A stretch of 11,222 nucleotides of DNA, taken from contig CANQVQ010000055.1 in assembly GCA_947627335.1 (NCBI GenBank), forward strand, positions 1 through 11,222, written 5' to 3'. This DNA is from an uncultured Clostridia bacterium. Its GTDB lineage: Bacteria; Bacillota; Clostridia; Oscillospirales; CAG-382. A program made the translations under genes and the position numbers. The number at the start of each line of letters is the position of its first letter. Position 1 is the stretch's first letter. Below the pieces are notes generated by a model. That model saw nothing but the letters and a program-made list of their open reading frames with translations. It was not told the DNA's origin and searched no databases. This document shows, in pieces, positions 1-5,259 of the stretch.

Positions 1-79
1 CGCTTTCGGTACGGTATGGGTACGCTGCGCAAGCGCAGCGCGGACCTTGCCGCTACCTCGGCTGATCGGTCCTTTCGTT
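1..79. other. Folded non-coding remnant at window edge
   Basis: No plausible reading frame is present. Several inverted repeats are visible: GCTGCGC/GCGCAGC separated by AA around 24-39, and a two-tier hairpin with GGACC (42-46) pairing GGTCC (68-72) around an inner GCCG (49-52)/CGGC (59-62), followed by TTTCGTT. It could be the 3' end of an RNA gene that begins outside the window, with the last hairpin acting as a weak terminator. I do not recognise a family. From 80 to 138 I see only AT-rich sequence leading into the next promoter. Confidence 0.25.
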
Positions 80-138
80 GATTCAAGACATCACTTCCCT
101 GCCGCTGTAAAATCTTCCAAATTTTTTTGAAAAAGGAC

Positions 139-166
139 TTGACAAATCAGGATTTCGTGATATACT
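139..166 (+). promoter_or_regulatory. Sigma-A promoter for the ncRNA at 173-397
   Basis: TTGACA (139-144), a 16-bp spacer and TATACT (161-166) preceded by TGA, which gives an extended -10. Transcription should start near 173. No start codon with a good ribosome binding site follows, but a series of hairpins does, so the product is most likely an RNA. Confidence 0.75.
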
Positions 167-336
167 GGGATTAGGAAATGAAAAGAGCGGCGCGCAAGCG
201 CACCGCCCTAACCTCGGTTCAAAGGCATCTCCAAAATGCTTTTGAACCATCCGCATCGGCTATAACAGGTAGCACGACGGGACGTAGGTTTTGTGGTTTA
301 TCAGAACCGCGAGGTTGGAAACAACCACTACGGTGT

Positions 337-365
337 ATGATAACACAAAAATCCGGTTTTGTCAA
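337..365 (-). promoter_or_regulatory. Candidate antisense promoter inside the ncRNA
   Basis: On the minus strand, TTGACA (365-360), a 17-bp spacer and TATCAT (342-337) with a preceding TGT form an extended -10 promoter. Transcription would start near 330 and run through the body of the ncRNA to a GC hairpin (187-206) followed by TCTTTTCATTT on that strand, which could terminate it. The sequence overlaps the paired arm of the + strand RNA, so the match may be coincidental. Confidence 0.35.
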
Positions 366-367
366 GT

Positions 368-397
368 ACCTATCTGCTGATGCACGATAGGTTTTTC
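368..397 (+). terminator. Intrinsic terminator of the ncRNA
   Basis: ACCTATC (368-374) pairs with GATAGG (386-391), with TGC/GCA pairing inside, followed by TTTTTCTTTT. This is a good + strand rho-independent terminator. Confidence 0.7.
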
Positions 398-403
398 TTT
401 TCC

Positions 404-690
404 TCTACAATTGAATACAACGCGAATACCGTGACCTTGCGGATTCAATTGGTTGGATAAGAACGTGCGAAGACCGGGCAGTCCAAGCGAGCGCGCCACT
501 CCTGCCGCAAACAGGATGCTACCTTTCAACCTCCCCAAAAAGGGAATCTGCGGTTAAGACCGGCTGTGAAAGGGCGGCGCGACTCGCGTGGGACCAAAAC
601 CCCCGAAAAAGGTATATGCGTGGGCGGCGAAGGTGCGTAAGCACCTTCGTTGCTCCACTGCACGCGTGTGCCGAAGGTTCGGCAACGTTT
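404..690 (+). ncRNA. Second structured RNA region, orientation inferred
   Basis: This stretch has no credible ORF but many helices. CAATTGAAT (408-416) pairs perfectly with ATTCAATTG (443-451). GGTTG (from 451) can pair with CAACC (528-532), enclosing GGCAG/CTGCC. CGGT-taag-ACCG and CGCG-act-CGCG follow. A long hairpin then has 13 bp (624-636 with 641-653) plus GTGG/CCAC across a one-base bulge, closed by GTAA (637-640). It ends with TGCCGAA/TTCGGCA near 672-685. The long hairpin contains two G-U pairs and a GNRA loop on the + strand, which would be A-C mismatches and UUAC on the other strand. No promoter of its own was found after the terminator at 397, so it may be a readthrough extension of the first RNA, making one RNA of about 520 nt. 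Exact ends are unknown. Confidence 0.35.
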
Positions 691-691
691 C

Positions 692-782
692 TGGCGGACA
701 GATAGGGATTCGAACCCTAGAACGGGGTTAACCGTTACACGATTTCCAGTCGTGCGCCTTAGACCAACTCGGCCATCTGTCC
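692..782 (-). tRNA. tRNA-Ser (anticodon GGA)
   Basis: The reverse complement begins GGACAGATGGCCGAG and ends in CCA, which is encoded in the DNA (694-692). The anticodon arm reads ACGAC-TGGAAAT-CGTGT, giving anticodon GGA. The long variable arm AACGGTTAACCCCGTT and the T arm with GGGTTCGAATCCC are typical of class II serine tRNAs. The seven-base acceptor stem GGACAGA/TCTGTCC pairs fully. Confidence 0.97.
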
Positions 783-814
783 GTATTTTTTCGCTTCACG
801 CGAGCAACATGCAT

Positions 815-843
815 ATTATAGCACAGTTTTTCCCGCTTGTCAA
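815..843 (-). promoter_or_regulatory. Promoter of tRNA-Ser
   Basis: Reading the minus strand, consensus TTGACA (843-838), a 17-bp spacer and consensus TATAAT (820-815). The start site would be near 808, leaving a leader of about 25 nt before the tRNA. Confidence 0.85.
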
Positions 844-912
844 CCGCTTTTGGAGGATTTTTTTGGGATTTTCGCCGTATACTCTATCGAGCGGTCGTCC
901 ATACTCCTATCA

Positions 913-946
913 AAGGGAGAACGGCGAACGCACCCGCATTCGCCGT
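913..946 (-). terminator. Terminator of tRNA-Glu
   Basis: ACGGCGAA (946-939 on the minus strand) pairs with TTCGCCGT (928-921), extended inward by a U-G pair that exists only on the minus strand and a GC/GC pair. The following tract TTCTCCCTTT is a weak U-run, so termination may be partial. Confidence 0.5.
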
Positions 947-949
947 CCG

Positions 950-1024
950 TGGTGACCAGTAGGAGAATCGAACTCCTATCTCCGCCGTGAGAGGGCGGCG
1001 TCTTAACCGTTTGACTAACCGGCC
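950..1024 (-). tRNA. tRNA-Glu (anticodon CTC)
   Basis: The reverse complement starts GGCCGGTTAGTC and ends with an encoded CCA (952-950). The anticodon arm is CCGCC-CTCTCAC-GGCGG, giving anticodon CTC for glutamate GAG codons, which suits a GC-rich genome. The T arm contains the standard GTTCGATTC. The acceptor stem pairs over seven positions with two G-U pairs. Confidence 0.96.
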
Positions 1025-1037
1025 ACGTCCTACTCCT

Positions 1038-1066
1038 ACTATACCACACCCCGACGGGTTTGTCAA
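1038..1066 (-). promoter_or_regulatory. Promoter of tRNA-Glu
   Basis: On the minus strand, TTGACA (1066-1061), a 17-bp spacer and TATAGT (1043-1038). It lies in the short gap before the divergent membrane-protein gene, so an upstream start for that gene at 987 inside the tRNA can be excluded. Confidence 0.83.
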
Positions 1067-1097
1067 GACCTTTTTCGGATTTTTTGGAGATGATTTT

Positions 1098-2198
1098 TTG
1101 TTTTCGGAGGAGAGCTTTCACCGCCTGACGCGTTGGCTGTTCGGATCGCTGCTGATCGCGGCAGGGGTCTACCTGTTCTTTCACTACCTGTTCGGGGCGC
1201 TCCTGCCGTTTTTGATCGCCTACATCATCGCGTTCTGCCTGCAGCCGTTGGTGCGTGCGATGGAGAAGCACGCGGGGGTGTCGCGCAAGGCGACGGTGCT
1301 GTTCGCGGTCGTGCTGATCGTGGCGCTTCTGGCGCTGGCGTGCGTGCTTGCCGTGCGGCGGATCACGGGGGAACTCGGTTCGCTCGCGGACGCGCTCGGT
1401 CGGTTCCTCGATCGCCTGCGGCAGGACCCCGCCTACGCCGACGAGATCGCCGACCGCATCGCTTCGCGGATCCCGTTCGTCGACGCGAGCGAGGGGATCC
1501 GCAGTTTCCTTTCCGACCTCGACCATCGGCTGACCGATCTGCTCGGGGTGCTGGCGGAACGACTTTCCGGCTCGGTACTGCCGTTTCTGGCGGGGCTGGC
1601 GGCGTTTCTGCCGAACGCACTGCTGTCGGTGCTGGTCGTGCTGCTGTCCGCCTACTACTTCGCCATCGATTTCCGCAGACTGCACGCGTCGCTGCTCGCA
1701 CTTTTCCCCGACCGCGTCGCGAAAAAACTGCTGAAATGCAAGCGGACGCTGCTCGAAGTCGGCGGGAGCTTCTTTCGGGCGTACGGGCTGATCCTGCTCG
1801 TGACCTTTTCCGAGCTGTTCGCCGCCCTGCTGCTGCTCGGGTACCGCTACGCGTTCCTGATCGCGCTTGCGACCGCCCTTATCGACATCCTGCCCGTGCT
1901 CGGGACCGGGACCGTGCTGCTGCCCTGGGCGATTTTTCTGCTCTGCACCGGGCGCGTCGGGGACGGAATCGGGCTGCTGGTCGTGTATGCGGTCATGACC
2001 GTCGTGCGGCAGATCATCGAGCCGCGCATCGTCGGGAAGTATATCGGTCTGCCGCCGCTGGCGTCGCTCGCGTCGATGTACCTCGGGCTGCAGCTGCTCG
2101 GGTTTTGGGGGTTGTTCCTGTTTCCGCTCGGCGCGCTGCTGCTCTGGCGGTTCCTGTCCGCGAAGAAGGGCGAGCAGGCGGACGCGCAAGCCTCTTGA
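1098..2198 (+). CDS. AI-2E family transporter, YtvI-like membrane protein
   Basis: The 366-residue product is a polytopic inner-membrane protein of the AI-2E/PerM family. Members include putative exporters and the sporulation protein YtvI, which has a similar length. What is seen: two hydrophobic segments at the N-terminus, a third before residue 90, a polar region of about 80 residues (90-170) rich in charged residues, then five or so more hydrophobic segments. The family motif DILPVLGTG is at about 263-271, and the conserved end motif EPRIVGKYIGLPPL starts near 308. I chose the TTG start at 1098 because GGAGA lies seven bases upstream (1086-1090) and the longer frame from 987 would run through tRNA-Glu and its promoter. 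The gene stands alone, divergent from the tRNA. The YtvI assignment over other AI-2E members is an inference; the substrate is unknown. Confidence 0.88.
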   Translation: MFSEESFHRLTRWLFGSLLIAAGVYLFFHYLFGALLPFLIAYIIAFCLQPLVRAMEKHAGVSRKATVLFAVVLIVALLALACVLAVRRITGELGSLADALGRFLDRLRQDPAYADEIADRIASRIPFVDASEGIRSFLSDLDHRLTDLLGVLAERLSGSVLPFLAGLAAFLPNALLSVLVVLLSAYYFAIDFRRLHASLLALFPDRVAKKLLKCKRTLLEVGGSFFRAYGLILLVTFSELFAALLLLGYRYAFLIALATALIDILPVLGTGTVLLPWAIFLLCTGRVGDGIGLLVVYAVMTVVRQIIEPRIVGKYIGLPPLASLASMYLGLQLLGFWGLFLFPLGALLLWRFLSAKKGEQADAQAS

Positions 2199-2223
2199 CA
2201 TTCCCGCCGTCCCGTGCTATACT
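2195..2223 (+). promoter_or_regulatory. Promoter of the lipoprotein gene at 2251
   Basis: TTGACA (2195-2200), a 17-bp spacer and TATACT (2218-2223). The -35 box overlaps the TGA stop (2196-2198) of the preceding gene. The start site would be near 2230, giving a leader of about 20 nt that holds AAGGGG (2238-2243) as ribosome binding site. Confidence 0.8.
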
Positions 2224-2250
2224 GAAAAAAACGCAAAAAGGGGCGACGGA

Positions 2251-2907
2251 ATGATGAAACACGGCAGAAACACGGTGCGGACGTTGCTCGCACTGCTGCT
2301 GAGCGCTGTGCTGGGGGCGCTTTGCGGCTGCGGAAGCACGGAGGAGGCGCCGCCGGCGACGTCGTCGGTCGCGGGAAACCTGCCGTCCGAACCCGCAGCG
2401 GGACCCGAACCGCAACCGGGGCGGACGGAACAGCTTTACGCGTCGGTCGAGGTTTTGCCCGACGGGGGGACGTCCCCGCTGCTGTCCCGTCCGGCGGACT
2501 GCCCGCAGGAGATCGGTCCGGCGCTCGGGACCATGCTTTCCTTATATAAAAGCGACCCGAATCGGCTCTATCACGTCGCCTTCTGCCTGAATGCGGTCGC
2601 CGGGCGGGAGGACCGCGACGCCGTCGCCGGGAAACTGCGGAACCCGGACGCACTGTTCGCGGACGAGTGGGTCGCGCTTTCGGACGTCGCGTCGCCGGAG
2701 AGCGGCGGGGACGCCGACGGGTGGTTCTACTACCTGTTCACGGCGGACGAGGTCCGCGCGTTGGCGAGCGTCGGGCTGCAGTGCCGCCTCGTCGGGAACG
2801 GGGAAACGCTTTCGGCGGGTCAGCTGACGCAGGAGCAGGCGATCGAACATATCTGCCAGTTCAACGGCGATTCCTTCCGTGCGGCGCAGGCAAAAGCGTC
2901 GGAATGA
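2251..2907 (+). CDS. Uncharacterised lipoprotein, 218 residues
   Basis: The N-terminus has basic residues, a hydrophobic core and the lipobox LCGC, so Cys27 should be lipidated and the protein held on the outer face of the membrane. Residues 28-65 are a Pro/Ala/Glu-rich linker. From about 66 to 195 there is one globular region with segments such as YHVAFCLNA and WFYYLFTADEVRALA followed by QCRLVG. The latter resembles a short pattern seen in other unassigned clostridial surface proteins, but I cannot name a family. The ATG at 2251 is preferred over the adjacent ATG at 2254 because AAGGGG ends seven bases upstream. The gene has its own promoter and a strong terminator, so it is probably monocistronic. 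Function unknown. Confidence 0.8.
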   Translation: MMKHGRNTVRTLLALLLSAVLGALCGCGSTEEAPPATSSVAGNLPSEPAAGPEPQPGRTEQLYASVEVLPDGGTSPLLSRPADCPQEIGPALGTMLSLYKSDPNRLYHVAFCLNAVAGREDRDAVAGKLRNPDALFADEWVALSDVASPESGGDADGWFYYLFTADEVRALASVGLQCRLVGNGETLSAGQLTQEQAIEHICQFNGDSFRAAQAKASE

Positions 2908-2933
2908 GGGAACGCCCCCCGCGGGGAAAGGGA

Positions 2934-2977
2934 AACCGGGATCTGTACGGCATACGGTACAGACCCCGGTTTTTTTC
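2934..2977 (+). terminator. Terminator shared by convergent genes
   Basis: AACCGGG and TCTGTAC (2934-2948) pair with GTACAGA and CCCGGTT (2957-2971), with one A-C mismatch, followed by a run of seven T. It is strong on the + strand for the lipoprotein gene. On the minus strand the hairpin is followed by only a short T run, so it is a weaker terminator for the gene ending at 3017. Confidence 0.85.
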
Positions 2978-3016
2978 GTTTGCACCGCCCGCTTTGCGAA
3001 AAGACGGGCGTTCGGG

Positions 3017-3835
3017 TCAATACGGAAACGCCGGACCGCCGTCCTCTTCCGCCGCGGACAGGAATTTTGTGATGTAGTTGAAATCGTATACCGCGGTCTT
3101 CGAGCCGGACATCCCGTCTTTGGAGCAGAAAAGCGCCATGCTGCAGTTGTCCGCACAGATCGAGACCACATTGGATTTTAATTCATACAACCGTCCGCCG
3201 ACGCTTTCCACATACTGCACAAAGACCGAATGGTTCCCCGACGGAAGTCCGAGCAGCGCCCACGGGCGGGCTTCCCCGTAAAATTGCCCGTCCACATAGA
3301 CGCGCCGTGTGCCGCTTCTGTCGTACTTCCCGTCGAACCGTGCGCCCGCATACACGAGCAGGTGTCCGGTGCCGTGCGCTTGCATGAAATTTTGGTGCGT
3401 CTCCGCGAACACCGCAGCCTGCAGGATTTGCGTGCATTCTTCCGCATAGTTTTCCTTCTCACGCAAAAGACGCTCGATTTCCGATTCCAGTTTTTCGTAT
3501 GCCTTTACGTCATCCGAATTTTGTGCACTGCTGACCAACAGTCCCCAACGAAAAGGGATCACGCAAAGAATCGTGCCGACCACAAAGAGCACGATCAGGA
3601 CCGCAAGAAGCGTATAACCAATAAGGGGTTTTTCCGCCAGCACATCCGAACCGATCATACTGAGAAGGAACACGACGGACACACCGACCATCACTTTTGC
3701 CGCTTTCGGGACTTTGGTATTGTGATACCGAACTCCCATCCAGTTCCGAACGTCCGGTTTGCTTTCCATTTCCTTCAGCTGCTTTTTCTTCTTTTCCAGT
3801 TCCTTTGCCTTTTCTTCGTTCCATTGGTGCGTCAT
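3017..3835 (-). CDS. Membrane protein with coiled coils and beta-rich C-terminus
   Basis: The 272-residue product belongs to no family I can name with certainty. Residues 5-27 are a highly charged helix (Glu/Lys-rich, probably coiled coil). Two membrane segments lie at about 44-63 and 71-93, with Arg/Lys flanks and a very short connection. Residues 107-138 form a second charged coiled coil. From about 158 to 255 the sequence is beta-strand-like and contains RRVYVDGQFYGEARPW followed by LPSGNHSVFVQ, a pattern reminiscent of PEGA or DUF2846-type domains, where a short beta-sandwich carries a VDG...G...LP.G.H core. The ATG at 3835 has GGAG about nine bases upstream. Base composition is visibly less GC-rich than its neighbours. 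It is divergent from the XRE gene, and operator-like repeats fill the shared gap, so the XRE protein is the likely regulator. Confidence 0.8.
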   Translation of the reverse strand: MTHQWNEEKAKELEKKKKQLKEMESKPDVRNWMGVRYHNTKVPKAAKVMVGVSVVFLLSMIGSDVLAEKPLIGYTLLAVLIVLFVVGTILCVIPFRWGLLVSSAQNSDDVKAYEKLESEIERLLREKENYAEECTQILQAAVFAETHQNFMQAHGTGHLLVYAGARFDGKYDRSGTRRVYVDGQFYGEARPWALLGLPSGNHSVFVQYVESVGGRLYELKSNVVSICADNCSMALFCSKDGMSGSKTAVYDFNYITKFLSAAEEDGGPAFPY

Positions 3836-3865
3836 TTGCTTTCACTCCGTTTCGGTTTTCTTGCT

Positions 3866-3889
3866 ATTATAGTACAAATCTTTATTATA
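3866..3889 (-). promoter_or_regulatory. -10 elements for the membrane-protein gene
   Basis: Two perfect minus-strand TATAAT hexamers occur at 3871-3866 and 3889-3884. Neither has a recognisable -35 box at the right distance, which suggests a weak or factor-dependent promoter. The operator-like site at 3870-3887 overlaps both, which fits repression by the neighbouring XRE protein. Confidence 0.45.
3870..3887. promoter_or_regulatory. Candidate XRE operator, copy 1
   Basis: TAGTACAAATCTTTATTA matches the site at 4272-4289 (TAGTAAATATCTTTACTA) at 15 of 18 positions. It is an imperfect dyad of half-site TAGTAAA. It covers the -10 elements of the minus-strand promoter. Recurrence on both sides of a DNA-binding protein gene is the main support. 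Confidence 0.55.
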
Positions 3890-3924
3890 GAATAGTAAAA
3901 AAATATACTTGTGCTATACTATTC
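3890..3924. repeat. Inverted repeat GAATAGTA / TACTATTC
   Basis: A perfect 8-bp inverted repeat (3890-3897 and 3917-3924) encloses 19 bases. The right arm overlaps the -10 box of the XRE gene, and the left arm contains the first half of another TAGTAAA half-site (3893-3899). It may be a second regulator site that allows autoregulation and looping. Confidence 0.45.
3912..3920 (+). promoter_or_regulatory. Extended -10 promoter of the XRE gene
   Basis: TGCTATACT (3912-3920) is an extended -10 element. No good -35 is present. Transcription would start near 3927, which excludes a start codon at 3911 and supports the ATG at 3953. Confidence 0.5.
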
Positions 3925-3952
3925 CAAAGGGAACGCAAAAAGAGAGATGACT

Positions 3953-4174
3953 ATGGATTTTGCCTATATCAAACGCATCCACGACCTGCGGATCGACCAC
4001 GATTTGACCCAACGGGAGGTCGCGAATCTGCTGGGGACGTCGCAGACCATGTACGCCCGGTACGAGCGGGGCGCAAACGAGCTGCCCATCCACCATCTGC
4101 TGGCGCTCTGCGAATTTTATCGCGTCAGCGCCGACTACCTCCTCGGTCGGACCGACGACCCGAAAAGCAAGTGA
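3953..4174 (+). CDS. XRE-family HTH transcriptional regulator
   Basis: The 73-residue protein is a stand-alone HTH_3 DNA-binding domain. Residues 5-66 cover the five-helix fold: IKRIHDLRIDHDLTQREVA, then LLGTSQTMYARYERGANELP as turn and recognition helix, then LLALCEFYRVSADYLLGR, which is the typical helix-4/5 signature of the family. There is no extra sensor domain, as in small phage-type or accessory-locus repressors. The ATG at 3953 is chosen over 3947 because AGAGAG lies six bases upstream and the longer frame overlaps the promoter. It is divergent from the membrane protein and flanked by operator-like repeats, so autorepression and control of the neighbour are likely. Confidence 0.92.
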   Translation: MDFAYIKRIHDLRIDHDLTQREVANLLGTSQTMYARYERGANELPIHHLLALCEFYRVSADYLLGRTDDPKSK

Positions 4175-4203
4175 AACCGCGTTCTTTGGGAATGCGGTTT
4201 TTT
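4174..4203 (+). terminator. Terminator of the XRE gene
   Basis: AAACCGC-g-TTC (4174-4183) pairs with GGAA-t-GCGGTTT (to 4200) around a short T loop, with a run of six T. It begins on the last base of the stop codon. Confidence 0.85.
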
Positions 4204-4243
4204 GCGGTCGCCGGAGGGAATGCGGCGGGAGCCTTCATTTCGT

Positions 4244-4271
4244 ATTATAGCAGAGTTCTTTCAAAAGTCAA
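4244..4271 (-). promoter_or_regulatory. Minus-strand promoter facing the XRE gene
   Basis: TTGACT (4271-4266), a 16-bp spacer and TATAAT (4249-4244) preceded by TGC, an extended -10. Transcription would start near 4237 and run into the 3' end of the XRE gene. No ORF with a ribosome binding site starts here, so the product would be an antisense or regulatory RNA. The operator copy at 4272-4289 directly abuts the -35 box. Confidence 0.6.
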
Positions 4272-4289
4272 TAGTAAATATCTTTACTA
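4272..4289. promoter_or_regulatory. Candidate XRE operator, copy 2 (perfect dyad)
   Basis: TAGTAAA-tatc-TTTACTA is a perfect 7-bp inverted repeat with a four-base spacer, immediately upstream of the minus-strand -35 box. It matches the divergent-region site at 15 of 18 positions. At this place a bound protein could activate the antisense promoter or repress it. Confidence 0.6.
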
Positions 4290-4334
4290 AGCCATTGTTT
4301 ACATTTTTTTCACAATTGGGAACGTCAAAAGAGC

Positions 4335-4366
4335 AAAAAGAGACCCCCGGAGCGGTGCCGGGGGGT
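4335..4366 (-). terminator. Minus-strand terminator downstream of sirtuin
   Basis: On the minus strand ACCCCCCGG pairs with CCGGGGGT (arms at 4366-4358 and 4350-4343), followed by CTCTTTTTGCTCTTTT. It is a second terminator behind the sirtuin gene. From 4204 to 4493 there is no gene; the stretch holds only this, the operator, the antisense promoter and the terminator at 4445-4477. Confidence 0.7.
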
Positions 4367-4444
4367 GAGATGTTTGGAAAAGACGACGGGATGCGAAGAA
4401 CAGTCGCTCTTTTAGGGGTCTTGACATTGCCGGTTGAAAGCGGG

Positions 4445-4477
4445 AAAACCGTGAGACAGAAGTCCGTCACGGTTTTT
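4445..4477. terminator. Bidirectional terminator after sirtuin
   Basis: AAAACCGTGA (4445-4454) pairs with TCACGGTTTT (4467-4476), with T runs on both strands. On the minus strand it lies just after the sirtuin stop codon and is its first terminator. Confidence 0.7.
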
Positions 4478-4493
4478 CGTTCGGGCGCGACGC

Positions 4494-5222
4494 TTACGCA
4501 ATTCCGACCGCGTCGGCGAGCAGTTCGCCGATCGGGCGGCGGATGCAGAGCGTCGCACGGTCGTCCCAGGCGGTCTCGTCGTAGTTGACGAGGAGCAGCC
4601 GTTCCCCGGCGAAGTATTGCAGCAATCCGGCGGCGGGGTAGACCCGCAGCGACGTCCCCGCGACCAGCAGCGTGTCCGCCCGGGCGATCGCGTTGACCGC
4701 ACCGCGCACCGTGTCGTCGTCGAGCGGCTCCTCGTACAGCACGACGTCCGGCTTGATGATCCCGCCGCACGGGCAGCGCGGCACGTCGGACGACGGGTCG
4801 GCGACCGCTTCCACCCCGTACCGCCTGCCGCAGCGCATACAGCGGTTCCGCTCGACCGAGCCGTGCAGCTCGTAGACCCGTTTGCTGCCCGCCGCCTGGT
4901 GCAGGCCGTCGATGTTCTGGGTCACGACCGCGTCCAGACGACCCTCCCGTTCCAGCTTCGCGAGCGCGAGGTGGGCAGGGTTGGGCTTTGCGCGGTAGAA
5001 CGCGAAGAACTCCGCCGGATACGCGTCGAAAAAGGACCGGCTGAGAATGGTTTCGGGCGGAATACGGCTTTCCCGGCGGTAAAGACCGTCGGCGGACCGA
5101 AAATCCGGGATGCCGCTTTCGGTGGAAACGCCGGCTCCGCCGAAGAAAACGGTATGGGTCGCGTGTGAGAGGGCGTCGCGCAGGGCGTCGGACGCGATTT
5201 TGCGGTCGGTGATCGGTTTCAT
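4494..5222 (-). CDS. NAD-dependent protein deacylase, SIR2 family (sirtuin)
   Basis: The 242-residue protein has the full sirtuin signature: GAGVSTESGIPDFR (29-42) for NAD binding, TQNIDGLH (101-108), the catalytic His120 in ELHGS, four zinc-binding cysteines (128, 131, 150, 152), the segment GGIIKPDVVLYEE, GTSLRVYP (189-196) and NYDE (213-216). Sirtuins remove acetyl or other acyl groups from lysine in the cytoplasm while consuming NAD, yielding nicotinamide and O-acyl-ADP-ribose. Length is normal for a bacterial enzyme. I chose the ATG at 5222 because AAAGGCGG lies about nine bases upstream; a longer in-frame start at 5288 lies in the promoter. No acetyltransferase or acetyl-CoA synthetase partner lies nearby. 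The acyl preference cannot be read from the sequence. The symbol cobB is often used, but I leave it open. Confidence 0.96.
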   Translation of the reverse strand: MKPITDRKIASDALRDALSHATHTVFFGGAGVSTESGIPDFRSADGLYRRESRIPPETILSRSFFDAYPAEFFAFYRAKPNPAHLALAKLEREGRLDAVVTQNIDGLHQAAGSKRVYELHGSVERNRCMRCGRRYGVEAVADPSSDVPRCPCGGIIKPDVVLYEEPLDDDTVRGAVNAIARADTLLVAGTSLRVYPAAGLLQYFAGERLLLVNYDETAWDDRATLCIRRPIGELLADAVGIA

Positions 5223-5259
5223 GAGGGAGCCGCCTTTCTTTTTTCGCACACTTTTTTTG

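Larger units (their letters stand above)
173..397 (+). ncRNA. Structured non-coding RNA, family not recognised
   Basis: This is a promoter-to-terminator unit of about 225 nt without a believable protein. Visible helices on the + strand are: GCGG-GCGC/GCGC-CCGC (187-206, one C-A mismatch); a 13-bp hairpin with GGTTCAAA (216-223)/TTTGAACC (241-248), one G-U pair and GCAT/ATGC; and a three-tier arm with TTTTGTG (289-295)/CACAAAA (344-350), ATCA/TGAT, ACCG (306-309)/CGGT (331-334) and GGTTG/CAACC closed by a GAAA tetraloop (318-321). AACCTC (from 210) could instead pair with GAGGTT (311-316), giving a possible switch or multibranch closure. The GNRA loop and the G-U pair favour the + strand; the first hairpin alone would fit the minus strand better. 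Candidates to test are the raiA, 6S and ROOL-type RNA classes, but I cannot recognise any of them from sequence. An antisense promoter lies inside (337-365). Confidence 0.55.

Noticed and set aside
300..316. T-box riboswitch, because of GAACCGCG
   Set aside because: The match to the T-box sequence is only partial, there is no stem I with a specifier loop, and no aminoacyl-tRNA synthetase or amino-acid gene follows.
178..390. 70-codon ORF inside the first RNA
   Set aside because: No ribosome binding site precedes its ATG, the translation has no recognisable features, and the stretch is dominated by RNA helices.
530..600. Cobalamin riboswitch, because of AAAGGGAA
   Set aside because: The rest of the B12 core is missing and no cobalamin-related gene follows on either strand.
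173..690. RNase P RNA, tmRNA or SRP RNA
   Set aside because: The universally conserved stretches (GAGGAAAGTCC and ACAGAA for RNase P, the tRNA-like end of tmRNA, the GGAAGGAAGCAG loop of SRP RNA) are absent on both strands.
840..2201. Long minus-strand ORF of 453 codons
   Set aside because: It overlaps the well-supported AI-2E gene and both tRNA genes, is an Arg/Gln/Asp-rich low-complexity translation, and is the usual shadow of GC-rich coding DNA.
3911..3952. Longer N-terminus for the XRE regulator from 3911
   Set aside because: It would place the start codon inside the extended -10 promoter and inverted repeat, has no ribosome binding site, and adds residues outside the HTH fold.
4421..4449. 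+ strand promoter starting with TTGACA at 4421
   Set aside because: No -10-like hexamer is found 15-19 bases downstream, and it would fire straight into a terminator.
4371..4588. Small + strand ORF after the GGGGTGAG sequence
   Set aside because: The purine-rich sequence is the arm of a minus-strand terminator, the frame runs through another terminator hairpin and into the 3' end of the sirtuin gene, and the product is unremarkable.
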